64,000 nt of DNA, taken from Drosophila miranda (lineage: Eukaryota > Arthropoda > Insecta > Diptera > Drosophilidae). Shown here one piece after another: positions 22,683 to 35,605 of this stretch. Below the pieces are notes generated by a model. That model saw only the letters and a program-made list of their open reading frames with translations, ran no database searches and was not told the DNA's origin. A program made the position numbers and the translations under genes. Where the stretch lies: NCBI RefSeq assembly GCF_003369915.1, contig NW_022881614.1, positions 27,845,326 through 27,909,325 on the forward strand. The letters are read 5' to 3'. Each line of letters starts with the position of its first letter. The stretch's first letter is position 1.

Positions 22683-24973
22683 ATGGATGATGAAGATATA
22701 GCAATTATTTCGGCTGTGGTTCAACAGCAAAAAGGGATTCGAGGCAATTGGGTTTCCTCAGTGCCTAGGTGCAATTGGTAGGAAATCAATAAGAACTTCA
22801 GCAATATGTTTACATATAAATTGGTTTTAAAACTTCCTTTTTATTCTAGATGGATGCCACATCGAAATAAAACCACCAGCACCTGAGGCAGTAGACCACC
22901 ATAAGGCTGAGGCTGGTATTCCACAGTCTTGTTTGCCCTAGTGGATTATAGGTATGCAAATATCTTGCACAAAAATATGTATTTAGCAAGTTGGTTTAAT
23001 GTCCTAAATTATTTTTTTTTTATTTTTTTTTTTTAGGGTTTAAGTTACCAAGCTGTCCGTGAGTAGCGTGGGATTATTTGGCCGCCCGCCTTTTGAAGGT
23101 GGAAATTGCCAAGTCAAAGAATAGAAGATGTTGGAGTACTGTTTATAGCTTTACATCAATTTCGTCGATGAAGTCAATTAGTGTTTGGTACGCGCTGATG
23201 TTTTCTTTTTCAAAGAATTTGTAAATATCATTATATTTTCTTAGAGATGGGAAGTTTTGCCTTGTTGTGTTGTACTTTGTACAATTGAAAATTAAATGCG
23301 AGGCGTTATCGATACTATCGCATGTATCACATATGTTACTAGGAACTACATGCATTTTGGCGAGAGTGTGCCTATCGAATGCGTTACCACTAAGCAGTCT
23401 GTTGATTCTTTTAGCGTCAATGGCTTTAAGCTTAGTTTTATTTAGGAACCACGGTTTGGATGATGTTGAGGGAAAAGCGAGCAGTAACCTCGGTGCTTGA
23501 TACTAGCAAACTCGGCGTATTCTCTCTCCCATTCTGCTTTTAAGATTCTGTGTATTTCGCACATAGCGTCTTTAAGGTTCCATTTAACCACTGTGTATTT
23601 TCCTCGTCTGTGGGCTTCTTTGGCTGCTGCGTCAACTGAAGTGTTCTGAGGGATGTTATCGTGTCCGGGAATGTAGTGAACCTCTACAGTTCTTAGATGT
23701 GGATTTTGTTGGATCTTTTCTCTGATTTTGTGGGCGATAGAGTTATCCTGAATGTTCTTCGCCAGAATGAGGGCCCCGTTTCTGCTGTCTGTCAGGAGCG
23801 CGACACGAGGAAAATTGTACAAAATAGCATGGTCTAATGCCTTCTCGATAGCAAGGAGCTCGGCGGACAACGAGGAAAGGGTTTTGTGCGTGTAATAGCT
23901 ATCTAAAAAACCTGTCCTATCGTGCAGGAAAGCGGCGCTGGAATGCCCATCTGCGACTGACCCATCCGTGTAATAGATTTCAAAACCACCCTTTGTCAGC
24001 TGATCCTTCTTTTCCCCGTGGAGCAGCATGATACCTAACTGGTCTATAGCGTGCTTGTTGGGTGCAGAACCCTTGAAAAATTCTAAGTCGGAGCTAATTT
24101 TAGTGCAAAACGAAGCTGTGTCCGTGTTTAAATCCCTATTTGCTGACACTGTTTCACTTGCTGGGAGATTAAATGCAAACACCTTAACCAACTCTTTCGC
24201 CGCCAGGAATCTCATCCTGTAGTCCGGGGGAAGTTCTCCTGCCATGTGATATATGATAGGAACGGGAGTGCAGATTATCAGACCCAGCGACTTTCTGAGG
24301 TGATGGTTGCAGTGGGATTTGATTTTGGCCAAGGCAGATTTGGACAGGTTGCAGAATGATGAGAACGCGTACTCTAGCCTACTTCTGACAAATCCCTAAA
24401 TTATTTAAATCCGATTCTTTTTAGATACAGATTTACATATGTAAATATCGGCTCTGCAGGAAGGTGCAATGACTCGATGATATACCAGAAGTCAAGCCTT
24501 GCAAAACATATCGAAGCATCGGCATTACTCCAAGATAAAGCCAAGGAAATAAGCGGATTAAACGTCCCTGTAATGCTTATCGGGACTCGGCATTTAGGTT
24601 TTCTAAAAAGCTGATGAAACCTTACCCGTTTTCCACAGTCGCCTCTTTGGAACAGCGCACGTTTAACTACAACCTTTCCAAAGTAAGGCGAGTGGTGGAA
24701 AATGCATTTGGGCATTTAAAAGCCAGATTTCGAATAATCGGAAAAGGTCTTGATAGCCACCACAAAAATAATAGCGCCATAATAATGAGCTGTTGTATTT
24801 TACACAATATATTAAATATGCACAACAGCGCGATTAATGAAAATTGGGATCTTGCAACAAATGAGCAGCGCGAACAGCCCGATACCAGCAACAGTTCTGC
24901 TGACTTTAATCAGTCAGCAGAACAGATACGATCTGCAATCGCAAAATATTGTGTAGACCGTAATGAAAATTAA
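22683..24973 (+). pseudogene. Harbinger transposase relic, U5 (frameshifted)
   Basis: The last exon 24425-24973 has the same single-G deletion as U3, leaving only 119 codons open from 24614. Otherwise as U4. Confidence 0.7.
23143..24332 (-). pseudogene. I-like RNase H / Cys-motif fragment, U5
   Basis: Same variant set as U3. Confidence 0.8.
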
Positions 24974-24977
24974 AAAC

Positions 24978-26029
24978 TTATTTATTTTTATTTTTTAAAA
25001 CTTCTAATAAGTCGTTCTGGAATTTTGTTTGGGTGCTGATCAAGTCCTGCACCATCTTCTCCTGCCTAACGTCGTGCTCCTCCTTCTTTCTGTGGTGGTC
25101 CTTTTGTTGTTCGAGACGCTCCTGGGCGATCTCTGCCAGCCACGAAATGTCGGTCTTTTTCTTTTTCTTTGGCGGACGCCCAGACAAGGTGCTGGAGCTA
25201 CAAGATCCGTCCAGGTCCATCTCAATAATATCCGAAAAGTACTCATCAGGATCTGCAATGAACACCTTAAATGAAATATATTTTTTTAGCAATAAATTAA
25301 TAAAACTTACTGTCGTTGTCCAATGTGCTCTGCTCCATGTTGTTTGCACTCAAGATGCCAAATCAGCGAACTTCAGTTCAGCGCCCTGAATGTGACGGTC
25401 AACCGGCGGTAATCTGATATCTTGCACATGCCGCAAGATCAGCATTATCGCTTATGCCAAGTCGGCTTACCGACTGTAGCTTTGTAGCTCTAAGTACATA
25501 TATTTTGTAGCTTTGCATTCTTTGGCAATTAAATACTTTTGATTCAGCTTATGCCCCAGCTTGCTGGTGGCTCCTAGTTTTAGTTCTGTTCTTATTACGA
25601 AAGCTAACGCTTGTTAATAAACCTTGCTCCGGCAACCAGCCGTAAACACTTTGAATTATTAATTCTATACCACTGTACCACAAGGCCAGTGATAAGAGAG
25701 ACAGTTATCTCTCCAACATAATCTTCATAAAGGATTCTATACCACGGAACCCGCACGAGGACCACCGCATCAAGCAGCTAAGGCTACTTGGACATACGGA
25801 CAACTTAATTTACACATGTGAATTTTTGCGTGGTCCGCGGAAATCTTCAATTTTCTCCTTCCATATGTCAATCAGCAGGCTCTCAAGCGCGGCACTCCAT
25901 TTCACCCTGCCGCCTGCTGTTGTTCTCTTGTTTGCTGCATTGTGTAATAATATTATATATTATAAACAATAAAAAACAAATATATCTATTCAACGTACCA
26001 CTGGAGGAGTTTTCTGGCACTAAATCCAT
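24978..26029 (-). pseudogene. Harbinger Myb/SANT-like gene, U5
   Basis: As U2. LTR-like insertion at 25392-25818. Confidence 0.7.
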
Positions 26030-26548
26030 TTTATTAATAAGTTTTTCGAAAATTTGGTCTGCTGTCCTTCCGAGCTGTTCTGTTGTTGTTTTTGTTTTTT
26101 GTTAATTTTGTCACAATCATTGTTTACGTTTTCGCAGTGAATACCATTTTTCCATTGTGAATGACAATTATTCAGAGTTGCATTTGAAAACCATCGGCTA
26201 ACTATCGCATAGAAACGTGCGGTTTAGGAACATCCAAAATGGATGGTGGACTAACTGGGAAATTTTCGGAACGGCAAAACCTTACGGACCATCCCCGAAA
26301 TCGATGGTGGATGGTGGATGGTCGTCAGTGTGAATAGCCTATTACACTTATAATATAAGCTAATTAATTGGTTTCTTGGGCGCATTGCAAGCGTAGCAAG
26401 GAAGAGTCACTGCATCACCATCCGAGACGTTCCCTAAGAAGGAAACAAACCCTCCGCGAGAACTAAGGCAGCTATGAGACGCAATGTGTAAGAGTCAGCG
26501 CCAACACGACTGTTGCTTCGAGTGTCAACAAAATAAAATATATGTATT

Positions 26549-27159
26549 TATCCAATAGCAGTGTGGTAAGTAAATAGTGGCCCATATGATTCACGCCCAA
26601 CTGCATCTCGAAGCCATCCTTTGTAAGTGACCGGGGACAGCGCATGACACCAGCATTGTTGATAAGTATATTCAGCGTTTTCTGTTCCCGCTTGAAGCTA
26701 AAAGGTTAAGGTATTAAGAAACAGTGATAGAGTAGAACTGAATACATACGCGGCAACGAAATTCCGTATTGAGTCTAAGTCGAAGCTAAGTCGCATTCAC
26801 GGCAGTACACGTATTTGTTTTTGGTCTCCAGCACAATCTCCTCTCGGGCCTCCTCACATTTTTTCATGACTCGACATGCCATGTAAACGGTTGCTCCCCG
26901 TTTCGCCAGTTCCCTGACCGTTTCTTTTCCAATTCCGTTGTTCGACCCCGTCACAATGAATACTTTGTTCGTTTCATCGGTTTCTTTTGTGAATTTTCCG
27001 CCTTGCATAAGGTCTCTGTAAGAGGGAAGGCAGTCAAACCCGGACATTTGTAAATGAATACGGGAACCCAGACTTTATGGCGCAGGCGGCGCCTACCGTA
27101 GTTCCGGTGACGCTCAGCCAGAAGATGGGGCGACTCTTTAGGAACGAAAAAAACCCCAT
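26549..27159 (-). pseudogene. SDR gene 5' part, U6
   Basis: As U4. Confidence 0.8.
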
Positions 27160-27471
27160 TTTAGTAATATAATGAGCTATAAATTAAACGCTATCTATGG
27201 ACATTGAAATAAACACAAACAGCTGTTTGTTAACACTGGTATCTATCGATACCGATTGCTCTGTTTTCAAGTAATTGTTGTTGTTGTCTGGCTGGAAATA
27301 TACTTTATAGGCTCTGCACACTGAGCCCATCCCGGGGGAATGGTGGGATTTTTTGACAGATGTGAAACTCCGATTCACACTGCCACCATCCACCATCCGT
27401 CAAAAACAGCTGATGCCAATAACAAGTTCATTAAATTTGCGCGGAAGATTTATTAATTCTTGGTTCTTTTA

Positions 27472-29763
27472 ATGGATGATGAAGATATAGCAATTATTTC
27501 GGCTGTGGTTCAACAGCAAAAAGGGATTCGAGGCAATTGGGTTTCCTCAGTGCCTAGGTGCAATTGGTAGGAAATCAATAAGAACTTCAGCAATATGTTT
27601 ACATATAAATTGGTTTTAAAACTTCCTTTTTATTCTAGATGGATGCCACATCGAAATAAAACCACCAGCACCTGAGGCAGTAGACCACCATAAGGCTGAG
27701 GCTGGTATTCCACAGTCTTGTTTGCCCTAGTGGATTATAGGTATGCAAATATCTTGCACAAAAATATGTATTTAGCAAGTTGGTTTAATGTCCTAAATTA
27801 TTTTTTTTTTATTTTTTTTTTTTAGGTTTTAAGTTACCAAGCTGTCCGTGAGTAGCGTGGGATTATTTGGCCGCCCGCCTTTTGAAGGTGGAAATTGCCA
27901 AGTCAAAGAATAGAAGATGTTGGAGTACTGTTTATAGCTTTACATCAATTTCGTCGATGAAGTCAATTAGTGTTTGGTACGCGCTGATGTTTTCTTTTTC
28001 AAAGAATTTGTAAATATCATTATATTTTCTTAGAGATGGGAAGTTTTGCCTTGTTGTGTTGTACTTTGTACAATTGAAAATTAAATGCGAGGCGTTATCG
28101 ATACTATCGCATGTATCACATATGTTACTAGGAACTACATGCATTTTGGCGAGAGTGTGCCTATCGAATGCGTTACCACTAAGCAGTCTGTTGATTCTTT
28201 TAGCGTCAATGGCTTTAAGCTTAGTTTTATTTAGGAACCACGGTTTGGATGATGTTGAGGGAAAAGCGAGCAGTAACCTCGGTGCTTGATACTAGCAAAC
28301 TCGGCGTATTCTCTCTCCCATTCTGCTTTTAAGATTCTGTGTATTTCGCACATAGCGTCTTTAAGGTTCCATTTAACCACTGTGTATTTTCCTCGTCTGT
28401 GGGCTTCTTTGGCTGCTGCGTCAACTGAAGTGTTCTGAGGGATGTTATCGTGTCCGGGAATGTAGTGAACCTCTACAGTTCTTAGATGTGGATTTTGTTG
28501 GATCTTTTCTCTGATTTTGTGGGCGATAGAGTTATCCTGAATGTTCTTCGCCAGAATGAGGGCCCCGTTTCTGCTGTCTGTCAGGAGCGCGACACGAGGA
28601 AAATTGTACAAAATAGCATGGTCTAATGCCTTCTCGATAGCAAGGAGCTCGGCGGACAACGAGGAAAGGGTTTTGTGCGTGTAATAGCTATCTAAAAAAC
28701 CTGTCCTATCGTGCAGGAAAGCGGCGCTGGAATGCCCATCTGCGACTGACCCATCCGTGTAATAGATTTCAAAACCACCCTTTGTCAGCTGATCCTTCTT
28801 TTCCCCGTGGAGCAGCATGATACCTAACTGGTCTATAGCGTGCTTGTTGGGTGCAGAACCCTTGAAAAATTCTAAGTCGGAGCTAATTTTAGTGCAAAAC
28901 GAAGCTGTGTCCGTGTTTAAATCCCTATTTGCTGACACTGTTTCACTTGCTGGGAGATTAAATGCAAACACCTTAACCAACTCGTTCGCCGCCAGGAATC
29001 TCATCCTGTAGTCCGGGGGAAGTTCTCCTGCCATGTGATATATGATAGGAACGGGAGTGCAGATTATCAGACCCAGCGACTTTCTGAGGTGATGGTTGCA
29101 GTGGGATTTGATTTTGGCCAAGGCAGATTTGGACAGGTTGCAGAATGATGAGAACGCGTACTCTAGCCTACTTCTGACAAATCCCTAAATTATTTAAATC
29201 CGATTCTTTTTAGATACAGATTTACATATGTAAATATCGGCTCTGCAGGAAGGTGCAATGACTCGATGATATACCAGAAGTCAAGCCTTGCAAAACATAT
29301 CGAAGCATCGGCATTACTCCAAGATAAAGCCAAGGAAATAAGCGGAGTAAACGTCCCTGTAATGCTTATCGGGGACTCGGCATTTAGGTTTTCTAAAAAG
29401 CTGATGAAACCTTACCCGTTTTCCACAGTCGCCTCTTTGGAACAGCGCACGTTTAACTACAACCTTTCCAAAGTAAGGCGAGTGGTGGAAAATGCATTTG
29501 GGCATTTAAAAGCCAGATTTCGAATAATCGGAAAAGGTCTTGATAGCCACCACAAAAATAATAGCGCCATAATAATGAGCTGTTGTATTTTACACAATAT
29601 ATTAAATATGCACAACAGCGCGATTAATGAAAATTGGGATCTTGCAACAATTGAGCAGCGCGAACAGCCCGATACCAGCAACAGTTCTGCTGACTTTAAT
29701 CAGTCAGCAGAACAGATACGATCTGCAATCGCAAAATATTGTGTAGACCGTAATGAAAATTAA
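27472..29763 (+). pseudogene. Harbinger transposase relic, U6
   Basis: The last exon 29214-29763 is open with the catalytic Asp. It has a Leu-to-Val change at GVNV shared with U7, and a private Asn-to-Ile near the C-terminus. Confidence 0.7.
27932..29121 (-). pseudogene. I-like RNase H / Cys-motif fragment, U6
   Basis: Same variant set as U3, plus a private Lys-to-Asn (AANELV). Confidence 0.8.
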
Positions 29764-29767
29764 AAAC

Positions 29768-30819
29768 TTATTTATTTTTATTTTTTAAAACTTCTAATAA
29801 GTCGTTCTGGAATTTTGTTTGGGTGCTGATCAAGTCCTGCACCATCTTCTCCTGCCTAACGTCGTGCTCCTCCTTCTTTCTGTGGTGGTCCTTTTGTTGT
29901 TCGAGACGCTCCTGGGCGATCTCTGCCAGCCACGAAATGTCTGTCTTTTTCTTTTTCTTTGGCGGACGCCCAGACAAGGTGCTGGAGCTACAAGATCCGT
30001 CCAGGTCCATCTCAATAATATCCGAAAAGTACTCATCAGGATCTGCAATGAACACCTTAAATGAAATATATTTTTTTAGCAATAAATTAATAAAACTTAC
30101 TGTCGTTGTCCAATGTGCTCTGCTCCATGTTGTTTGCACTCAAGATGCCAAATCAGCGAACTTCAGTTCAGCGCCCTGAATGTGACGGTCAACCGGCGGT
30201 AATCTGATATCTTGCACATGCCGCAAGATCAGCATTATCGCTTATGCCAAGTCGGCTTACCGACTGTAGCTTTGTAGCTCTAAGTACATATATTTTGTAG
30301 CTTTGCATTCTTTGGCAATTAAATACTTTTGATTCAGCTTATGCCCCAGCTTGCTGGTGGCTCCTAGTTTTAGTTCTGTTCTTATTACGAAAGCTAACGC
30401 TTGTTAATAAACCTTGCTCCGGCAACCAGCCGTAAACACTTTGAATTATTAATTCTATACCACTGTACCACAAGGCCAGTGATAAGAGAGACAGTTATCT
30501 CTCCAACATAATCTTCATAAAGGATTCTATACCACGGAACCCGCACGAGGACCACCGCATCAAGCAGCTAAGGCTACTTGGACATACGGACAACTTAATT
30601 TACACATGTGAATTTTTGCGTGGTCCGCGGAAATCTTCAATTTTCTCCTTCCATATGTCAATCAGCAGGCTCTCAAGCGCGGCACTCCATTTCACCCTGC
30701 CGCCTGCTGTTGTTCTCTTGTTTGCTGCATTGTGTAATAATATTATATATTATAAACAATAAAAAACAAATATATCTATTCAACGTACCACTGGAGGAGT
30801 TTTCTGGCACTAAATCCAT
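29768..30819 (-). pseudogene. Harbinger Myb/SANT-like gene, U6
   Basis: As U2. LTR-like insertion at 30182-30608. Confidence 0.7.
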
Positions 30820-31338
30820 TTTATTAATAAGTTTTTCGAAAATTTGGTCTGCTGTCCTTCCGAGCTGTTCTGTTGTTGTTTTTGTTTTTTGTTAATTTTG
30901 TCACAATCATTGTTTACGTTTTCGCAGTGAATACCATTTTTCCATTGTGAATGACAATTATTCAGAGTTGCATTTGAAAACCATCGGCTAACTATCGCAT
31001 AGAAACGTGCGGTTTAGGAACATCCAAAATGGATGGTGGACTAACTGGGAAATTTTCGGAACGGCAAAACCTTACGGACCATCCCCGAAATGGATGGTGG
31101 ATGGTGGATGGTCGTCAGTGTGAATAGCCTATTACACTTATAATATAAGCTAATTAATTGGTTTCTTGGGCGCATTGCAAGCGTAGCAAGGAAGAGTCAC
31201 TGCATCACCATCCGAGACGTTCCCTAAGAAGGAAACAAACCCTCCGCGAGAACTAAGGCAGCTATGAGACGCAATGTGTAAGAGTCAGCGCCAACACGAC
31301 TGTTGCTTCGAGTGTCAACAAAATAAAATATATGTATT

Positions 31339-31949
31339 TATCCAATAGCAGTGTGGTAAGTAAATAGTGGCCCATATGATTCACGCCCAACTGCATCTCG
31401 AAGCCATCCTTTGTAAGTGACCGGGGACAGCGCATGACACCAGCATTGTTGATAAGTATATTCAGCGTTTTCTGTTCCCGCTTGAAGCTAAAAGGTTAAG
31501 GTATTAAGAAACAGTGATAGAGTAGAACTGAATACATACGCGGCAACGAAATTCCGTATTGAGTCTAAGTCGAAGCTAAGTCGCATTCACGGCAGTACAC
31601 GTATTTGTTTTTGGTCTCCAGCACAATCTCCTCTCGGGCCTCCTCACATTTTTTCATGACTCGACATGCCATGTAAACGGTTGCTCCCCGTTTCGCCAGT
31701 TCCCTGACCGTTTCTTTTCCAATTCCGTTGTTCGACCCCGTCACAATGAATACTTTGTTCGTTTCATCGGTTTCTTTTGTGAATTTTCCGCCTTGCATAA
31801 GGTCTCTGTAAGAGGGAAGGCAGTCAAACCCGGACATTTGTAAATGAATACGGGAACCCAGACTTTATGGCGCAGGCGGCGCCTACCGTAGTTCCGGTGA
31901 CGCTCAGCCAGAAGATGGGGCGACTCTTTAGGAACGAAAAAAACCCCAT
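31339..31949 (-). pseudogene. SDR gene 5' part, U7
   Basis: As U4. The last SDR copy; no further unit follows U7. Confidence 0.8.
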
Positions 31950-32260
31950 TTTAGTAATATAATGAGCTATAAATTAAACGCTATCTATGGACATTGAAAT
32001 AAACACAAACAGCTGTTTGTTAACACTGGTATCTATCGATACCGATTGCTCTGTTTTCAAGTAATTGTTGTTGTTGTCTGGCTGGAAATATACTTTATAG
32101 GCTCTGCACACTGAGCCCATCCCGGGGAATGGTGGGATTTTTTGACAGATGTGAAACTCCGATTCACACTGCCACCATCCACCATCCGTCAAAAACAGCT
32201 GATGCCAATAACAAGTTCATTAAATTTGCGCGGAAGATTTATTAATTCTTGGTTCTTTTA

Positions 32261-34549
32261 ATGGATGATGAAGATATAGCAATTATTTCGGCTGTGGTTC
32301 AACAGCAAAAAGGGATTCGAGGCAATTGGGTTTCCTCAGTGCCTAGGTGCAATTGGTAGGAAATCAATAAGAACTTCAGCAATATGTTTACATATAAATT
32401 GGTTTTAAAACTTCCTTTTTATTCTAGATGGATGCCACATCGAAATAAAACCACCAGCACCTGAGGCAGTAGACCACCATAAGGCTGAGGCTGGTATTCC
32501 ACAGTCTTGTTTGCCCTAGTGGATTATAGGTATGCAAATATCTTGCACAAAAATATGTATTTAGCAAGTTGGTTTAATGTCCTAAATTATTTTTTTTTTA
32601 TTTTTTTTTTTTAGGGTTTAAGTTACCAAGCTGTCCGTGAGTAGCGTGGGATTATTTGGCCGCCCGCCTTTTGAAGGTGGAAATTGCCAAGTCAAAGAAT
32701 AGAAGATGTTGGAGTACTGTTTATAGCTTTACATCAATTTCGTCGATGAAGTCAATTAGTGTTTGGTACGCGCTGATGTTTTCTTTTTCAAAGAATTTGT
32801 AAATATCATTATATTTTCTTAGAGATGGGAAGTTTTGCCTTGTGTTGTACTTTGTACAATTGAAAATTAAATGCGAGGCGTTATCGATACTATCGCATGT
32901 ATCACATATGTTACTAGGAACTACATGCATTTTGGCGAGAGTGTGCCTATCGAATGCGTTACCACTAAGCAGTCTGTTGATTCTTTTAGCGTCAATGGCT
33001 TTAAGCTTAGTTTTATTTAGGAACCACGGTTTGGATGATGTTGAGGGAAAAGCGAGCAGTAACCTCGGTGCTTGATACTAGCAAACTCGGCGTATTCTCT
33101 CTCCCATTCTGCTTTTAAGATTCTGTGTATTTCGCACATAGCGTCTTTAAGGTTCCATTTAACCACTGTGTATTTTCCTCGTCTGTGGGCTTCTTTGGCT
33201 GCTGCGTCAACTGAAGTGTTCTGAGGGATGTTATCGTGTCCGGGAATGTAGTGAACCTCTACAGTTCTTAGATGTGGATTTTGTTGGATCTTTTCTCTGA
33301 TTTTGTGGGCGATAGAGTTATCCTGAATGTTCTTCGCCAGAATGAGGGCCCCGTTTCTGCTGTCTGTCAGGAGCGCGACACGAGGAAAATTGTACAAAAT
33401 AGCATGGTCTAATGCCTTCTCGATAGCAAGGAGCTCGGCGGACAACGAGGAAAGGGTTTTGTGCGTGTAATAGCTATCTAAAAAACCTGTCCTATCGTGC
33501 AGGAAAGCGGCGCTGGAATGCCCATCTGCGACTGACCCATCCGTGTAATAGATTTCAAAACCACCCTTTGTCAGCTGATCCTTCTTTTCCCCGTGGAGCA
33601 GCATGATACCTAACTGGTCTATAGCGCGCTTGTTGGGTGCAGAACCCTTGAAAAATTCTAAGTCGGAGCTAATTTTAGTGCAAAACGAAGCTGTGTCCGT
33701 GTTTAAATCCCTATTTGCTGACACTGTTTCACTTGCTGGGAGATTAAATGCAAACACCTTAACCAACTCTTTCGCCGCCAGGAATCTCATCCTGTAGTCC
33801 GGGGGAAGTTCTCCTGCCATGTGATATATGATAGGAACGGGAGTGCAGATTATCAGACCCAGCGACTTTCTGAGGTGATGGTTGCAGTGGGATTTGATTT
33901 TGGCCAAGGCAGATTTGGACAGGTTGCAGAATGATGAGAACGCGTACTCTAGCCTACTTCTGACAAATCCCTAAATTATTTAAATCCGATTCTTTTTAGA
34001 TACAGATTTACATATGTAAATATCGGCTCTGCAGGAAGGTGCAATGACTCGATGATATACCAGAAGTCAAGCCTTGCAAAACATATCGAAGCATCGGCAT
34101 TACTCCAAGATAAAGCCAAGGAAATAAGCGGAGTAAACGTCCCTGTAATGCTTATCGGGGACTCGGCATTTAGGTTTTCTAAAAAGCTGATGAAACCTTA
34201 CCCGTTTTCCACAGTCGCCTCTTTTGAACAGCGCACGTTTAACTACAACCTTTCCAAAGTAAGGCGAGTGGTGGAAAATGCATTTTGGCATTTAAAAGCC
34301 AGATTTCGAATAATCGGAAAAGGTCTTGATAGCCACCACAAAAATAATAGCGCCATAATAATGAGCTGTTGTATTTTACACAATATATTAAATATGCACA
34401 ACAGCGCGATTAATGAAAATTGGGATCTTGCAACAAATGAGCAGCGCGAACAGCCCGATACCAGCAACAGTTCTGCTGACTTTAATCAGTCAGCAGAACA
34501 GATACGATCTGCAATCGCAAAATATTGTGTAGACCGTAATGAAAATTAA
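32261..34549 (+). pseudogene. Harbinger transposase relic, U7
   Basis: The last exon 34000-34549 is open with the catalytic Asp. Private changes include Leu-to-Phe and a Gly-to-Trp right after the catalytic Glu motif. Confidence 0.7.
32721..33907 (-). pseudogene. I-like RNase H / Cys-motif fragment, U7
   Basis: Mosaic: no 3-bp insertion and the Arg variant as in U1-U2, but Ala in NSIAHK and SAYQ as in U3-U6. Confidence 0.8.
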
Positions 34550-34553
34550 AAAC

Positions 34554-35605
34554 TTATTTATTTTTATTTTTTAAAACTTCTAATAAGTCGTTCTGGAATT
34601 TTGTTTGGGTGCTGATCAAGTCCTGCACCATCTTCTCCTGCCTAACGTCGTGCTCCTCCTTCTTTCTGTGGTGGTCCTTTTGTTGTTCGAGACGCTCCTG
34701 GGCGATCTCTGCCAGCCACGAAATGTCGGTCTTTTTCTTTTTCTTTGGCGGACGCCCAGACAAGGTGCTGGAGCTACAAGATCCGTCCAGGTCCATCTCA
34801 ATAATATCCGAAAAGTACTCATCAGGATCTGCAATGAACACCTTAAATGAAATATATTTTTTTAGCAATAAATTAATAAAACTTACTGTCGTTGTCCAAT
34901 GTGCTCTGCTCCATGTTGTTTGCACTCAAGATGCCAAATCAGCGAACTTCAGTTCAGCGCCCTGAATGTGACGGTCAACCGGCGGTAATCTGATATCTTG
35001 CACATGCCGCAAGATCAGCATTATCGCTTATGCCAAGTCGGCTTACCGACTGTAGCTTTGTAGCTCTAAGTACATATATTTTGTAGCTTTGCATTCTTTG
35101 GCAATTAAATACTTTTGATTCAGCTTATGTCCCAGCTTGCTGGTGGCTCCTAGTTTTAGTTCTGTTCTTATAACGAAAGCTAACGCTTGTTAATAAACCT
35201 TGCTCCGGCAACCAGCCGTAAACACTTTGAATTATTAATTCTATACCACTGTACCACAAGACCAGTGATAAGAGAGACAGTTATCTCTCCAACATAATCT
35301 TCATAAAGGATTCTAGACCACGGAACCCGCACGAGGACCACCGCATCAAGCAGCTAAGGCTACTTGGACATACGGACAACTTAATTTACACATGTGAATT
35401 TTTGCGTGGTCCGCGGAAATCTTCAATTTTCTCCTTCCATATGTCAATCAGCAGGCTCTCAAGCGCGGCACTCCATTTCACCCTGCCGCCTGCTGTTGTT
35501 CTCTTGTTTGCTGCATTGTGTAATAATATTATATATTATAAACAATAAAAAACAAATATGTCTATTCAACGTACCACTGGAGGAGTTTTCTGGCACTAAA
35601 TCCAT
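34554..35605 (-). pseudogene. Harbinger Myb/SANT-like gene, U7
   Basis: As U2. LTR-like insertion at 34968-35394, which carries several private substitutions. Confidence 0.7.

Larger units (their letters stand above)
22584..26335 (+). mobile_element. Harbinger-type transposon, U5 copy
   Basis: Same structure, with the LTR-like insertion at 25392-25818. It carries the same one-base deletion at the catalytic Asp codon (about 24584) as U3, although U4 between them lacks it. It shares ATCGATGG in the right inverted repeat with U3 and U4. Confidence 0.75.
27373..31125 (+). mobile_element. Harbinger-type transposon, U6 copy
   Basis: Same structure, with the LTR-like insertion at 30182-30608. The catalytic Asp codon is intact, with a Leu-to-Val change just before it that is shared only with U7. 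The nested fragment still has the 3-bp insertion of U3-U5, while the right inverted repeat has reverted to ATGGATGG. Confidence 0.75.
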
